From Mangrovivirga halotolerans (GTDB taxonomy: Bacteria > Bacteroidota > Bacteroidia > Cytophagales > Cyclobacteriaceae), in the NCBI RefSeq assembly GCF_026241165.1, contig NZ_JAPFQN010000006.1:558001-622000 (forward strand): a stretch of 64,000 bases of DNA, given 5' to 3'. The stretch's first letter is position 1. Each line of letters starts with the position of its first letter. This document shows, piece by piece, positions 1 through 9,246 of the stretch. The translations under genes and the position numbers were made by a program. The notes below the pieces were generated by a model that had not been told where the DNA came from, did no database searches, and worked only from the letters and a program-made list of their open reading frames with translations.

Positions 1-617
1 CCCGTGCTTATAGAGATGCAAGGATTACCAGAATTTATGAAGGTACAAACGAGATCAACAGAATGTTGATGGTAGGGATGCTTCTTAAAAGAGCTATGAA
101 AGGTGAAATCAATTTGATGGAACCAGCTATGGCAATTTCTAAAGAACTTACCGGAATCCCTGATTTCAACGTTGATTATGGCGATAGCTATTTCGGAAAA
201 GAATATCATGTGCTTAAAAACCTTAAGAAGGTATTCTTGATGATTGGTGGTAAAGCAGCTCAGACATTTATGAACAAGATCGATGATGAGCAGGAGATTT
301 TAATGAATCTTGCCGATGTTATGGTCGAGGTTTATGCTGCTGAATCAGCCCTATTAAGAACTGAGAAATTGATCAACACTTTAGGTGAAGAGGCTGCTCA
401 GTTCCAGATCAATATGAGTAAATTATATCTGGCATTAGCGATTGATAAGATCAAAACTGCCGGACATGAGGCAATCTGTTCATTTGTTTCAGGAGACGAG
501 CAGAAGGTGATGCTGATGGGTCTTAAGAGATTCACTAAAGCTGATCCAATAAATTATAAAGAAGTAAGAAGAGCAATTGCAGGAGAAATGTTAAAGTCTA
601 ACAAACTTCCTTTCTAA
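1..617 (+). CDS. Acyl-CoA dehydrogenase, C-terminal fragment (5' end outside window)
   Basis: This is the C-terminal part of an acyl-CoA dehydrogenase, the FAD enzyme that oxidises acyl-CoA to trans-2-enoyl-CoA in beta-oxidation. The reading frame is open from base 3, so the gene begins outside the window. The first visible residues contain RITRIYEGTNEINR, the conserved C-terminal motif of the family, where the EGTNEI segment contacts FAD and substrate. About 180 further residues follow, which fits the long two-part enzymes of roughly 600 residues found in Bacteroidota rather than the 380-residue short form. A strong terminator follows 54 bases after the stop. Family assignment is firm; chain-length specificity cannot be told. 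Confidence 0.9.
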   Translation, partial: RAYRDARITRIYEGTNEINRMLMVGMLLKRAMKGEINLMEPAMAISKELTGIPDFNVDYGDSYFGKEYHVLKNLKKVFLMIGGKAAQTFMNKIDDEQEILMNLADVMVEVYAAESALLRTEKLINTLGEEAAQFQINMSKLYLALAIDKIKTAGHEAICSFVSGDEQKVMLMGLKRFTKADPINYKEVRRAIAGEMLKSNKLPF

Positions 618-671
618 AGACAACTGTTTTTAATTACATGTTTCTTTAAAAGAAACTATGTGCTCCCAATA

Positions 672-700
672 ACAGCCACCTTTTTGGTGGCTGTTTTGTT
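672..700 (+). terminator. Intrinsic terminator after acyl-CoA dehydrogenase
   Basis: A perfect 9-bp stem (ACAGCCACC / GGTGGCTGT) with a five-T loop is followed by TTTGTTT. It ends the acyl-CoA dehydrogenase transcript. Confidence 0.9.
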
Positions 701-732
701 TAGAGCTTAATAATATTTTGTATATTAAAATT

Positions 733-1479
733 ATGAAACCAATTACCTTAATAAAACATTTCAAATTAATAACTCTTGTCTTTGTGTTAGTTCTTTCCTA
801 CTCATGTAAAGATGATGAAGAGACTCCTGAAGCCAGCCAGGATTATTTTCCTCTTGATTTAGGGAATTATTGGGTTTATGGCGAAGACCTTAATAGCGAT
901 CAGATTATTAGTGATGAAGAAAAACTGACGAATACTGTAATCAATTCAGATTATTTAATAAAGGGAATTTCTTATTCTATGATTGAGACTACAGATAGTT
1001 TTGGTAATCGATTAGACACACTGTATGTTAGAAGGCAAGGAACTGACTATATTGTTTATGCTGAGGATTTTTTAGAGTTTTCAGCAGACATTTCCCAGGC
1101 AGAAAGCGAAGTAACCTTGTTGATGTCTAATAAAAGTATTGGCGACACCTGGAATTATAATTTTGTCCTCAACAGTATTGAGTTTGATGGGGAACTCATT
1201 GAAGGAATTGCTGTAGACGTTGAAGTTGTTTTTGAATTGATCCAAAAAGAAATTAGTCTTACTACACAAGCTGGTACATTTAATGATGTGATAGCTGTAG
1301 AACAATCAATCAATTTACCTTTTCTACTTGACGATTTTGAGAGTTTTCTACCAATCACCCGGTTTTATTTTGCTCCAGAAGTAGGGATAATATTAACTGA
1401 AACCGACCTTGTAGTTAATGAAGATACTGGAGAGACAGAAACCTCTCAGAATGAATTGATTGAATATTCGTTAAATTAA
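733..1479 (+). CDS. Putative exported lipoprotein of unknown function (248 aa)
   Basis: The protein begins with a lipoprotein signal peptide: a basic start (MKPITLIKHFK), a hydrophobic core, and Cys25 in the lipobox LSYSC, followed by an acidic KDDEE segment. That acidic stretch after the cysteine resembles the Bacteroidota lipoprotein surface-export signal. The mature part starts with YFPLDLGNYWVYG, a pattern common in Bacteroidota lipoproteins of unknown role, and is predicted to be mostly beta strand. I chose the ATG at 733 because the TTG 15 bases upstream adds nothing to the signal peptide. It is a single gene converging on the methyltransferase gene 13 bases away. I do not recognise a function. 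Confidence 0.75.
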   Translation: MKPITLIKHFKLITLVFVLVLSYSCKDDEETPEASQDYFPLDLGNYWVYGEDLNSDQIISDEEKLTNTVINSDYLIKGISYSMIETTDSFGNRLDTLYVRRQGTDYIVYAEDFLEFSADISQAESEVTLLMSNKSIGDTWNYNFVLNSIEFDGELIEGIAVDVEVVFELIQKEISLTTQAGTFNDVIAVEQSINLPFLLDDFESFLPITRFYFAPEVGIILTETDLVVNEDTGETETSQNELIEYSLN

Positions 1480-1492
1480 AAAGCGGCTTTAT

Positions 1493-2026
1493 TTAATTGA
1501 TCCACCCATTTTTTCTAACAATTTCCCAAACAGCGATACCTGTTGCTACAGAAACATTAAAAGAGTGTTTTGAACCAAACTGAGGTATTTCAACCACAAC
1601 ATCAGCTTCTGAAATAACTTCATCTGACACACCAAAGACCTCGTTTCCGATAACTAGAGCTATTTTCTCATTATTATCAGGTATTTTATCAAGCATAGTA
1701 CTCCTATCGGCTTGTTCAAGAGCGTAAACTTTATAACCTTCGTCTTTTAATTTTTTAATTACATCAGAAACATTTTTTTCATATTGCCAGGTGACAGTTT
1801 CAGTTGCACCGAGTGCAGTTTTTTGAATCTCTCTGTGTGGAGGTTGAGCTGTTATTCCGCATAGAAATAATTTTTCCAGCCTGAATGCATCAGCGGTTCT
1901 AAAGCAAGATCCGACATTGTTCATGCTTCTGATATTATCCAGAATTAAAACTAGGGGGAACTTTTCTGCTTGCTCAAACTCTTCCGGTGACAATCTATTG
2001 AGCTCTTGTGTCTTTAACTTTCGCAT
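1493..2026 (-). CDS. SpoU/TrmH-family RNA 2'-O-methyltransferase
   Basis: This 177-residue protein is a short SPOUT-class RNA ribose methyltransferase (SpoU/TrmH family), using S-adenosylmethionine to methylate a tRNA or rRNA ribose. The three family motifs are visible: motif 1 around residues 31-48 (NIRSMNNVGSCFRTADAF), motif 2 (ALVIGNEVFGVSDEVI), and motif 3 near the C-terminus (VEIPQFGSKHSFNVSVATG), which form the knotted cofactor pocket. There is no N-terminal L30-like extension, so it is a minimal enzyme. It is transcribed divergently from mutS. The target nucleotide cannot be read from sequence. Confidence 0.88.
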   Translation of the reverse strand: MRKLKTQELNRLSPEEFEQAEKFPLVLILDNIRSMNNVGSCFRTADAFRLEKLFLCGITAQPPHREIQKTALGATETVTWQYEKNVSDVIKKLKDEGYKVYALEQADRSTMLDKIPDNNEKIALVIGNEVFGVSDEVISEADVVVEIPQFGSKHSFNVSVATGIAVWEIVRKNGWIN

Positions 2027-2042
2027 AAATTCAAATACCTGG

Positions 2043-2072
2043 CTGTATAGTCGTTAATTATTTTTATTTTTG
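2043..2072 (+). promoter_or_regulatory. Candidate mutS promoter
   Basis: TATTTTTG at 2065-2072 matches the Bacteroidota -7 element TAnnTTTG. At the expected 19-base spacing sits CTG (2043-2045), a 2-of-3 match to the -33 TTG. This predicts a leader of about 40 bases before the mutS ATG. Confidence 0.5.
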
Positions 2073-2119
2073 ATGTTTGAGTAAGCAAAACTACAACATC
2101 CTAATTTAATTGAGAAGGT

Positions 2120-4726
2120 ATGGCAGGTAAAAGCGCTGGGAAAGAAACTCCCCTGATGAAGCAGTATAACCAGATTAAAGCCAAGTATCCTGGGGCAATG
2201 CTTTTATTCAGAGTTGGAGACTTTTATGAGACATTTGGAGAAGACGCGGTAACAGCGGCAAAAGTACTGGATATAGTATTGACTAAGCGGTCAAACGGAG
2301 CAGCTGCGAAAATAGAATTAGCAGGGTTTCCTCATCATGCATTAGATTCATACCTGCCAAAATTAGTTAGATCAGGTCATCGGGTGGCAATTTGTGACCA
2401 GCTTGAAGATCCCAAGTCAGTTAAAGGAATAGTAAAAAGAGGAGTTACCGAACTTGTAACACCTGGTTTGTCCTTTAATGATAATGTGCTCGACAGGTCA
2501 AAGAACAATTTTCTTGCTTCTATTCATGTAAATAATGAATCCTGGGGGGTGGCATTTCTCGATCTGTCTACTGGTGAGTTTCTTACTACACAAGGAACAA
2601 AACAGTATGCTGAAAAACTTATTCAGGGTTTTGCTCCTGCAGAAATCATATATAACAAAGCCCAACGTAAGAATTTCGACCAGGGGTTTTCTGAACGATA
2701 TAATACATATACCCTTGAAGACTGGGTTTACCAATATGATTTTGCTTACGAAAAACTCACGAATCATTTCAAGACCAATTCTTTAAAAGGGTTTGGAGTT
2801 GAAGAAATGCATGATGGTATAGTTGCCGCCGGGTCTATATTACAATATCTGGAAGATACTGAGCACAAAGATCTTGCTCACATCTCTGCAATCTCGAGAA
2901 TTGAAGAAGAAAAGTATGTGTGGCTGGATAGATTCACAATACGAAACCTGGAATTAATTGCTCCTCAACAACCGGGAGGAGTTCCATTAATTGATATTCT
3001 AGATCGGACTGTTTCTCCAATGGGAGCCAGACTTTTGAAGAAATGGTTGGTTTTACCTTTAAAAGATGAATACCTGATCCAACAGCGATTAAATAGAGTA
3101 GAGTTATTAGTTAAGGATGAAAAATTAAGAGAAGGTATAATTTCTCATCTAAAAAACATCAATGATCTTGAAAGATTAATTTCGAAGGTAGCTGTGGGCC
3201 GTATTAATCCACGGGAAATAGTGCAACTTAGAAGATCTATTGAAAATACTCAGCCAATTATTTCATTACTTGAAGCAAGTGGAGAAGGAGAACTTCAAAA
3301 AATTGCCGAAAGATTAAGCCCTTGTGAAACCCTTCTTGAAAAGATAACAACTGAATTAGCGGAAGACCCACCATTAAATGCCACACAGGGTAATGTGATT
3401 AAAGGGGGCGTCAATGAAAGGCTTGATGAATTGCGTAAAATAGCTTTTTCCGGTAAAGACTATCTTGCTCAGCTCCAGCAACGAGAGATGGAACGCACGG
3501 GTATACCCTCTTTAAAAATTGCCTACAATAAAGTATTTGGCTATTATTTAGAGGTCACAAATACTCATAAAGATAAAGTTCCGCCAGAATGGATAAGAAA
3601 ACAAACTCTGGTTAATTCTGAGCGATATATAACTGAAGAGCTTAAAGAGTATGAAGACAAAATACTTAATGCGGAAGATGAACTTCATGTAATTGAGCAT
3701 AATTTATATAATGAATTGATCAGAACTGCAGCTGAATACGTTGCTCAGATCCAGGAAAATGCCAGGGTACTAGCGATGCTGGATTGCCTTGCCTCTTATG
3801 CATACCTGGCGATCAAAGAGAAGTATGTAAAACCTGAAATCAAGGATCACAGAAACATTGATATTAAAGAAGGCCGTCACCCGGTAATTGAAAAGCAATT
3901 ACCTATCGGTGAGGAATATGTTCCGAATGATGTTTACCTTGATGATAGCGACAATAAAATTTTAATCATAACTGGTCCAAATATGGCCGGTAAATCAGCA
4001 TTATTGCGGCAAACTGCCTTGATAGTAATAATGTCGCAAATAGGGTGTTTCGTTCCAGCTAAAACTGCTGAAATTGGAATTGTTGATAAAATTTTTACCA
4101 GGGTAGGAGCATCTGATAACCTGTCTCAGGGAGAATCAACCTTTATGGTTGAAATGACTGAAACAGCCAGTATTTTGAATAATTTAAGTGACCGCTCACT
4201 TGTTTTGATGGACGAAATTGGTCGCGGAACCAGTACTTATGATGGTATTTCTATTGCCTGGTCTATTGTTGAGTACCTTCATAACAATGATCTCCCGGTG
4301 AAAACCTTATTTGCTACTCACTATCATGAATTAAATCAATTAGCCGATGACTTTGGCGGAATTAAGAACTTTAATGTTAGTGTAAAAGAGGTTGGCAATA
4401 AGATCATATTTATGCGGAAGTTGAAAGAAGGTGGTAGCGAACACAGTTTTGGTATTCATGTGGCACAACTAGCCGGTATGCCAAACCAGGTTGTTCTTCG
4501 TGCCCATGAAATTCTTCAACACCTGGAGAAAGATAAACTGAGTAAAAATGAAAAGGAAAAAATTGCTTCAGTACCAAAAAATAATTTTCAATTAAGCATG
4601 TTTGAGGCAGATCCGGCTTTTGAAGAAGTGAAAGGATTGATCGATGGATTAGATATAAATACAATATCTCCAGTGGAAGCCCTACTGAAACTCAATGAGA
4701 TAAAGATGATGATGAAAAAAGACTAA
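2120..4726 (+). CDS. mutS: DNA mismatch repair protein MutS
   Basis: MutS recognises base mismatches and small loops and starts methyl-independent mismatch repair with MutL. At 868 residues it has the full family length. The N-terminal mismatch-binding motif is present as F35-Y36-E37 (GDFYETF). The C-terminal ABC-type ATPase has Walker A at about 619-626 (GPNMAGKS), Walker B DEIGRGTST from D698, and the following SIAWSIVEYL and ATHYHEL segments. The start codon is preceded by GAGAAGG, an SD-like stretch that is unusual in this group. The gene stands alone, with the two tRNA genes downstream. The identification is secure. Confidence 0.98.
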   Translation: MAGKSAGKETPLMKQYNQIKAKYPGAMLLFRVGDFYETFGEDAVTAAKVLDIVLTKRSNGAAAKIELAGFPHHALDSYLPKLVRSGHRVAICDQLEDPKSVKGIVKRGVTELVTPGLSFNDNVLDRSKNNFLASIHVNNESWGVAFLDLSTGEFLTTQGTKQYAEKLIQGFAPAEIIYNKAQRKNFDQGFSERYNTYTLEDWVYQYDFAYEKLTNHFKTNSLKGFGVEEMHDGIVAAGSILQYLEDTEHKDLAHISAISRIEEEKYVWLDRFTIRNLELIAPQQPGGVPLIDILDRTVSPMGARLLKKWLVLPLKDEYLIQQRLNRVELLVKDEKLREGIISHLKNINDLERLISKVAVGRINPREIVQLRRSIENTQPIISLLEASGEGELQKIAERLSPCETLLEKITTELAEDPPLNATQGNVIKGGVNERLDELRKIAFSGKDYLAQLQQREMERTGIPSLKIAYNKVFGYYLEVTNTHKDKVPPEWIRKQTLVNSERYITEELKEYEDKILNAEDELHVIEHNLYNELIRTAAEYVAQIQENARVLAMLDCLASYAYLAIKEKYVKPEIKDHRNIDIKEGRHPVIEKQLPIGEEYVPNDVYLDDSDNKILIITGPNMAGKSALLRQTALIVIMSQIGCFVPAKTAEIGIVDKIFTRVGASDNLSQGESTFMVEMTETASILNNLSDRSLVLMDEIGRGTSTYDGISIAWSIVEYLHNNDLPVKTLFATHYHELNQLADDFGGIKNFNVSVKEVGNKIIFMRKLKEGGSEHSFGIHVAQLAGMPNQVVLRAHEILQHLEKDKLSKNEKEKIASVPKNNFQLSMFEADPAFEEVKGLIDGLDINTISPVEALLKLNEIKMMMKKD

Positions 4727-4756
4727 TTTTTTTCATTAAAAAATTATCTCAGAGTA

Positions 4757-4786
4757 TTGAAAAATACATATCGTGTATTATATTTG
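4757..4786 (+). promoter_or_regulatory. Promoter of tRNA-Gly (-33 TTG / -7 TATATTTG)
   Basis: TTG at 4757-4759 and TATATTTG at 4779-4786 are separated by exactly 19 bases, matching the Bacteroidota housekeeping promoter consensus. It lies about 32 bases before the tRNA and is expected to drive a short stable-RNA transcript. Confidence 0.8.
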
Positions 4787-4817
4787 CAGTCCCTTTCAAA
4801 CGGTAAGGGAATTACAA

Positions 4818-4890
<73 letters not shown>

Positions 4891-4906
4891 CAAAATAGCA
4901 CTTCGA

Positions 4907-4935
4907 TTGAGAGATACTTCTCTCAATTTTTTTTT
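4907..4935 (+). terminator. Intrinsic terminator between the two tRNA genes
   Basis: The stem TTGAGAGA/TCTCTCAA (8 bp, loop TACT) is followed by nine T residues. It lies 16 bases after tRNA-Gly and only 33 bases before tRNA-Leu. Confidence 0.85.
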
Positions 4936-4948
4936 CTACCGTATTAAC

Positions 4949-4966
4949 AGACTAGTAATCTAGTCT
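4949..4966 (+). other. Perfect hairpin abutting the 5' end of tRNA-Leu
   Basis: AGACTAG/CTAGTCT (7-bp stem, TAAT loop) ends two bases before the tRNA-Leu acceptor stem. There is no T run, so it is not a terminator. It may be a processing stem in the pre-tRNA leader; the role is inferred only from position. Confidence 0.4.
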
Positions 4967-4968
4967 AT

Positions 4969-5056
4969 GCCGGAGTGGTGGAATTGGTAGACACGCAAGA
5001 CTTAAAATCTTGTGGCCTTCTTGGCCGTGCGGGTTCAAGTCCCGCCTCTGGTACCA
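4969..5056 (+). tRNA. tRNA-Leu (anticodon TAA)
   Basis: This is a class II tRNA with a long variable arm. The acceptor stem GCCGGAG pairs with CTCTGGT through two G-U pairs; the anticodon stem-loop GCAAGA-CTTAAAA-TCTTGT carries TAA; the variable arm is GGCCTTCTTGGCC; the T arm is GCGGG/CCCGC around TTCAAGT; discriminator A. Unlike the neighbouring tRNA-Gly, the 3' CCA (5054-5056) is encoded. No separate promoter is obvious between the upstream terminator and this gene. Confidence 0.98.
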
Positions 5057-5088
5057 AAAGCTCTCAGAAATGAGGGCTTTTGTTTTTT
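5057..5088 (+). terminator. Intrinsic terminator after tRNA-Leu
   Basis: The stem AAAAGCTCTCA/TGAGGGCTTTT (one G-U pair, GAAA tetraloop) is followed by TGTTTTTT, immediately after the encoded CCA. Confidence 0.9.
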
Positions 5089-5149
5089 CCACTCATTTAG
5101 TTTATTTACCACTTAAATATTTATTAGACTCTCTCACCATATTCTTGGT

Positions 5150-5157
5150 TAATTTTG
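5150..5157 (+). promoter_or_regulatory. Candidate -7 element for the M16 protease gene
   Basis: TAATTTTG is an exact TAnnTTTG match placed 25 bases before the start codon. No clear -33 TTG lies at 19-base spacing, so support is partial. Confidence 0.4.
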
Positions 5158-5182
5158 TTGTTGCAATCAAATTAGAATCACA

Positions 5183-8050
5183 ATGTTTAAATCATTATCA
5201 ACCAAGCAGGCTTTAATTGCCTTTTTGATACTTTTTTCGTGGTCAACTTTTGCACAGACCAAGTTGATCGAAAAAGTTGAAAAGAAAGATGGAGAGCTTA
5301 CAATTCCTTATTCGAAGTATAAGCTTGAAAATGGATTAACTCTTATTGTTCATGAAGATCATTCGGATCCTCTAGTTCATGTTGATGTTACTTACCACGT
5401 AGGTTCAGCAAGAGAAGAAATTAAAAAATCTGGTTTTGCACACTTTTTTGAACACATGATGTTTCAGGGATCAGAAAATGTAGCTGATGAAGAACATTTT
5501 AAAATCGTAACTGAATCAGGTGGAACTCTAAATGGTACTACCAACCGTGACAGAACAAATTATTTTGAAACGGTACCAAGTAACCAACTTGAAACCATGC
5601 TGTGGTTAGAGGCTGACAGAATGGGCTATTTGCTTCCTGCTGTTACTCAAAAGAAATTTGAAGTACAGCGTGAAACAGTGAAGAATGAAAAACAACAACG
5701 ATATGATAATGCTCCTTACGGGCTTTTCAGAGAGCTCCAAGCTGAGTCATTATATCCGTATGGTCACCCGTATAGCTGGTTAACTATTGGTAAGCTGGAA
5801 GACCTCGACAGAGTAGATGTAGAAGACCTGAAAAAATTCTTCTTAAGATGGTATGGACCTAACAATGCTGTTTTAACTGTTGGTGGAGATGTAAACACCA
5901 AAGAAGTTGTTAAAATGGCTGAAAAATATTTTGGTACTATTCCTGCAGGTCCCGAAGTTAATGACCTTGAAATTGAACCTATCTCTGTAGATGAAGACAG
6001 GTATGTTCACTATGAAGATAAGAATATTCGTTTCCCTGCCCTGATTGTAACCTTCCCAACTGTGCCTGCTTATCACGAAGATGAGGCAGCGCTTGATTAT
6101 TTAGGTCAGCTTTTTGGAACTGGAAAAAAATCATTCTTTTATAAAGAGTTTGTAAAAACACAAAAAGCAATTCAGGGAAGTGCATTTCATAATTCTTCTG
6201 AATTAGCGGGAGAGATGACTTTCTTCGTATTACCGTATCCTGGTAGAAGCCTTTCTGATTTCGAAACGGAGATGAGAAAGATAATTTTCGAAAGCTTTGA
6301 AGAAAAAGGTGTTTCTGAAGAGGATATCGAGAAAATCAGAGCTACTTATGAAAGCAGTTTTATTAATGGCTTAACATCAGTAAGTGGTAAGGTAAGCAGA
6401 TTAGCTGCATATGAAACTTTTGCTGATGATGCTGATTATATCGGAAAAGATCTTCAAAGATATCTTGATGTTACCAAAGAAGATGTAATGCGTGTATATA
6501 ATAAATATATTAAAGGAAAGAATGCTGTTTATTTAAGTGTTGTTCCTGATGCAAATACACCACCTGCACAAGCTGATAATTTTGAGCCTGATACTGAAGG
6601 AGATAATCCTTATCCAACTACTGATTACTCAAAAGTAAGCGCACGAACTCCTGAAAAAGATTCTTTTGACAGAAGTGAAACGCCTGCAAGCGGAAAAGCT
6701 CCTCTTGTGCCTGTTCCAGATTTTTGGACTGCAAAATTGGACAATGGTATCAAGATGATCGGTACTAAAAGTGATGAAGTTCCAACTGTAGCAATACTTA
6801 TAGAGATCGAAGGTGGTGCCAGAATGGAGTCTGAAATGCAGGACAAAGCAGGTATCGCTCAATTGACAGCTTCTTTGATGAATGAGTCTACAGAGAATTA
6901 TTCTGCTGAGGAAATACAAGAAGAATTAAGAAAATTAGGTTCTACTGTTAGTGTTAGTGCAGGATCAAGTTCTTCACAAATGACAATTCAGACTCTAAGT
7001 AAAAACCTGGATAAAACTTTAGAGCTTGCCGAAGAGATTCTTTACAGGCCAAAGTTTACTCAGGAAGAATTCGAAAGGCTGAAAAAGCAACAGTTCGAAA
7101 GCGTAATGGCTTCACTAAAAGATCCTGCTTCAATTGCTAGTAATATATTTGATAGATTGCTTTACGGTGATGGCCATATATATTCTCTTCCTTCTTCAGG
7201 TAATATTGCTACATTACAAAATATTACTCTTGAAGATGTGAAGGAATACTACGAAAAGAATTATTCTGCTGGATTGGCATCTATAACTGTTGTTGGTGAT
7301 GTAGAGAAAAAAGAAGCGTTAGAAAGTCTGGCCTTCCTAAAAGAATGGGAAAACACAGGTGTTGAAGTTCCTGAATTACCAGCTACTCCTGAGATTGATA
7401 AGACAACAGTTTACTTTGTTGATAAAGAAGGTGCTCCTCAAAGCCAGATCCGTGTAGGTTATGTGAGTGATTTAAGATACGATGTTACCGGTCCTTATTT
7501 CAAGACTACATTGATGAACTACCCACTTGGGGGAGCTTTCAATTCGCGTATAAATCTTAACTTAAGAGAAGATAAAGGCTGGACGTACGGAGCGAGATCT
7601 TATTTCTCATCATCTGATGTTCCGGGCCCTTTCACAGTATCTGCCGGCATAAAAGGCAATGCTACTGATAGCGCTTTAGTTGAGATCATGAAAGAATTAA
7701 AAGATTACGCTGATAATGGTATTACAAAAGAAGAATTGGCTTTCATGAAAAAGTCAGTTGCTCAACGTGATGCATTAAAGTATGAGACTCCTTTCCAAAA
7801 AGCAGGCTATTTAAGCCGAATTCAGGAGTATGATCTTCCAAAAGACTATGTTAAGCAACAAGCTAAGATCATTAACGATGTTACAGCTGCAGAGCTTAAT
7901 ACTCTTGCTAAAAAATATATTCCATATGACAAGTTAACAGTGGTTATTGTTGGGGATAAAGCAAGCTTAATGGATAAGATAAAAGGTCTAGGTTATAATG
8001 TTGTTGAATGGAATCCTGAAAAGAAGGATGCTGATTCAGGAACAGAATAA
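5183..8050 (+). CDS. Exported M16-family zinc metalloprotease, double-domain (955 aa)
   Basis: The protein has a cleavable signal peptide (MFKSLSTKQALIAFLILFSW, then ..TFAQT), so it acts in the periplasm or at the outer membrane. The N-terminal half carries the inverted zinc motif HxxEH (H87-F-F-E90-H91) and the distal ligand E169 in VKNE, making it catalytic. The C-terminal half, from about residue 510, is a second M16 module whose HxxEH position reads AQLTA, so it cannot bind zinc. It keeps the substrate-binding R/Y segment LREDKGWTYGA. This active-plus-inactive pairing is the normal clamshell architecture of M16 peptidases, which degrade peptides. Substrate unknown. The gene is monocistronic with a strong terminator. 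Confidence 0.93.
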   Translation: MFKSLSTKQALIAFLILFSWSTFAQTKLIEKVEKKDGELTIPYSKYKLENGLTLIVHEDHSDPLVHVDVTYHVGSAREEIKKSGFAHFFEHMMFQGSENVADEEHFKIVTESGGTLNGTTNRDRTNYFETVPSNQLETMLWLEADRMGYLLPAVTQKKFEVQRETVKNEKQQRYDNAPYGLFRELQAESLYPYGHPYSWLTIGKLEDLDRVDVEDLKKFFLRWYGPNNAVLTVGGDVNTKEVVKMAEKYFGTIPAGPEVNDLEIEPISVDEDRYVHYEDKNIRFPALIVTFPTVPAYHEDEAALDYLGQLFGTGKKSFFYKEFVKTQKAIQGSAFHNSSELAGEMTFFVLPYPGRSLSDFETEMRKIIFESFEEKGVSEEDIEKIRATYESSFINGLTSVSGKVSRLAAYETFADDADYIGKDLQRYLDVTKEDVMRVYNKYIKGKNAVYLSVVPDANTPPAQADNFEPDTEGDNPYPTTDYSKVSARTPEKDSFDRSETPASGKAPLVPVPDFWTAKLDNGIKMIGTKSDEVPTVAILIEIEGGARMESEMQDKAGIAQLTASLMNESTENYSAEEIQEELRKLGSTVSVSAGSSSSQMTIQTLSKNLDKTLELAEEILYRPKFTQEEFERLKKQQFESVMASLKDPASIASNIFDRLLYGDGHIYSLPSSGNIATLQNITLEDVKEYYEKNYSAGLASITVVGDVEKKEALESLAFLKEWENTGVEVPELPATPEIDKTTVYFVDKEGAPQSQIRVGYVSDLRYDVTGPYFKTTLMNYPLGGAFNSRINLNLREDKGWTYGARSYFSSSDVPGPFTVSAGIKGNATDSALVEIMKELKDYADNGITKEELAFMKKSVAQRDALKYETPFQKAGYLSRIQEYDLPKDYVKQQAKIINDVTAAELNTLAKKYIPYDKLTVVIVGDKASLMDKIKGLGYNVVEWNPEKKDADSGTE

Positions 8051-8070
8051 ATAGATTAGATATTAATAGA

Positions 8071-8105
8071 ACAGGCATCTCCCAAAAGAGATGCCTGTTT
8101 TGTTT
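8071..8105 (+). terminator. Intrinsic terminator after the M16 protease
   Basis: A perfect 11-bp stem ACAGGCATCTC/GAGATGCCTGT (loop CCAAAA) is followed by TTTGTTT. Confidence 0.92.
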
Positions 8106-8192
8106 AGGTTAATCTTTGTTAAAAGAGCATATTTCAAGTACATATAAAGGGTATAATAAAGAATTATAAAGAGTATAATTCTCAATCTTTTA

Positions 8193-8200
8193 TATCTTTG
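8193..8200 (+). promoter_or_regulatory. Candidate -7 element for the MoxR gene
   Basis: TATCTTTG is an exact TAnnTTTG match 30 bases before the start codon. The -33 position has no TTG. The preceding 45 bases contain near-repeats of GTATAAT/TTATAAAG whose meaning is unclear. Confidence 0.4.
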
Positions 8201-8229
8201 TTACTTTCTAAATTGGATGATCAGAAATT

Positions 8230-9225
8230 ATGGAAGAAAATCAAAATGCCATAAATCAAGATAGGATTCACGAGCACCAGGAAAAGATCCAAAGAGTGTT
8301 TTCTGAGGTTAATAAAGTTGTTGTAGGCCAGCAGAAGATGGTCAACAGATTATTGATCGGCTTATTTACAAACGGACACATCCTTTTGGAAGGTGTACCT
8401 GGTCTTGCAAAAACTTTAACCATTAGCACGTTGGCTAATGTTTTACATTTAGATTTTAAACGGATTCAGTTTACTCCGGATCTTCTTCCTGCAGACCTCA
8501 TTGGAACAATGATCTATAATCAGCAGAAAGCAGAGTTTGAAACTAAAAAGGGGCCAATCTTTGCTAATATTATTTTAGCTGATGAGATTAACCGTTCTCC
8601 TGCTAAAGTTCAGTCTGCTTTGTTGGAGTCCATGCAGGAAAAACAAGTTACAATTGGAGAAAACACCTATAAGCTTGACAGACCGTTTCTGGTTATGGCA
8701 ACTCAAAACCCGGTTGACCAGGAAGGTACGTACCCACTACCGGAAGCACAGGTTGACAGATTTATGCTTAAGGTATATGTGGATTATCCAAGCAAGGAAG
8801 ATGAGTTGGAGATTATGAAAAGAATGTCAAACCTTCAGTTCAATCAAACAGTTGAAACGGTACTAACCAAAGAAGAGATTTTTCAGATAAGAGATGAAGT
8901 TAATTCAGTCTCAATTTCTGAGGAACTTGAAAAATATATAATTGAATTGGTATTTGCCACCAGAAGACCTGCTGAATATAATATGCCCGACGTGGCGAAT
9001 TATGTACAATTCGGGGTTTCTCCCAGGGCAAGTATAAACCTGAACTTAGCAGCAAAAGCAGTTGCTTTCTTTAATCAGAGAGACTATGTTCTTCCAGAAG
9101 ATATTAAAGAAGTAGCACACGATGTACTTAGTCACCGAATCCTGTTGAATTATGAAGCGGAAGCTGATAATGTTTCAACTCAGGATATTATAGATATCGT
9201 ATTAGAAAAAGTTCCGATTAATTAA
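8230..9225 (+). CDS. MoxR-family AAA+ ATPase
   Basis: MoxR ATPases are chaperone-like AAA+ proteins that usually help mature or activate partner proteins containing von Willebrand A domains. The 331-residue protein has Walker A GVPGLAKT (55-62), Walker B ILADEIN with D118/E119, the sensor 1 stretch ATQNPVDQEGTYPLPEAQ with its arginine-containing DRF, and a C-terminal lid with VSPRAS. In Bacteroidota the gene is usually followed by a DUF58 gene and batA-E. Here a terminator follows directly and the next gene is on the other strand, so any partner is encoded elsewhere. Family assignment is secure; the client is unknown. Confidence 0.93.
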   Translation: MEENQNAINQDRIHEHQEKIQRVFSEVNKVVVGQQKMVNRLLIGLFTNGHILLEGVPGLAKTLTISTLANVLHLDFKRIQFTPDLLPADLIGTMIYNQQKAEFETKKGPIFANIILADEINRSPAKVQSALLESMQEKQVTIGENTYKLDRPFLVMATQNPVDQEGTYPLPEAQVDRFMLKVYVDYPSKEDELEIMKRMSNLQFNQTVETVLTKEEIFQIRDEVNSVSISEELEKYIIELVFATRRPAEYNMPDVANYVQFGVSPRASINLNLAAKAVAFFNQRDYVLPEDIKEVAHDVLSHRILLNYEAEADNVSTQDIIDIVLEKVPIN

Positions 9226-9246
9226 AGAGGAACTGAAGTAAAATAC

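Noticed and set aside
5010-5216. 68-codon plus-strand frame starting inside tRNA-Leu
   Set aside because: It runs through the tRNA, a terminator and a promoter, and overlaps the signal peptide of the protease gene.
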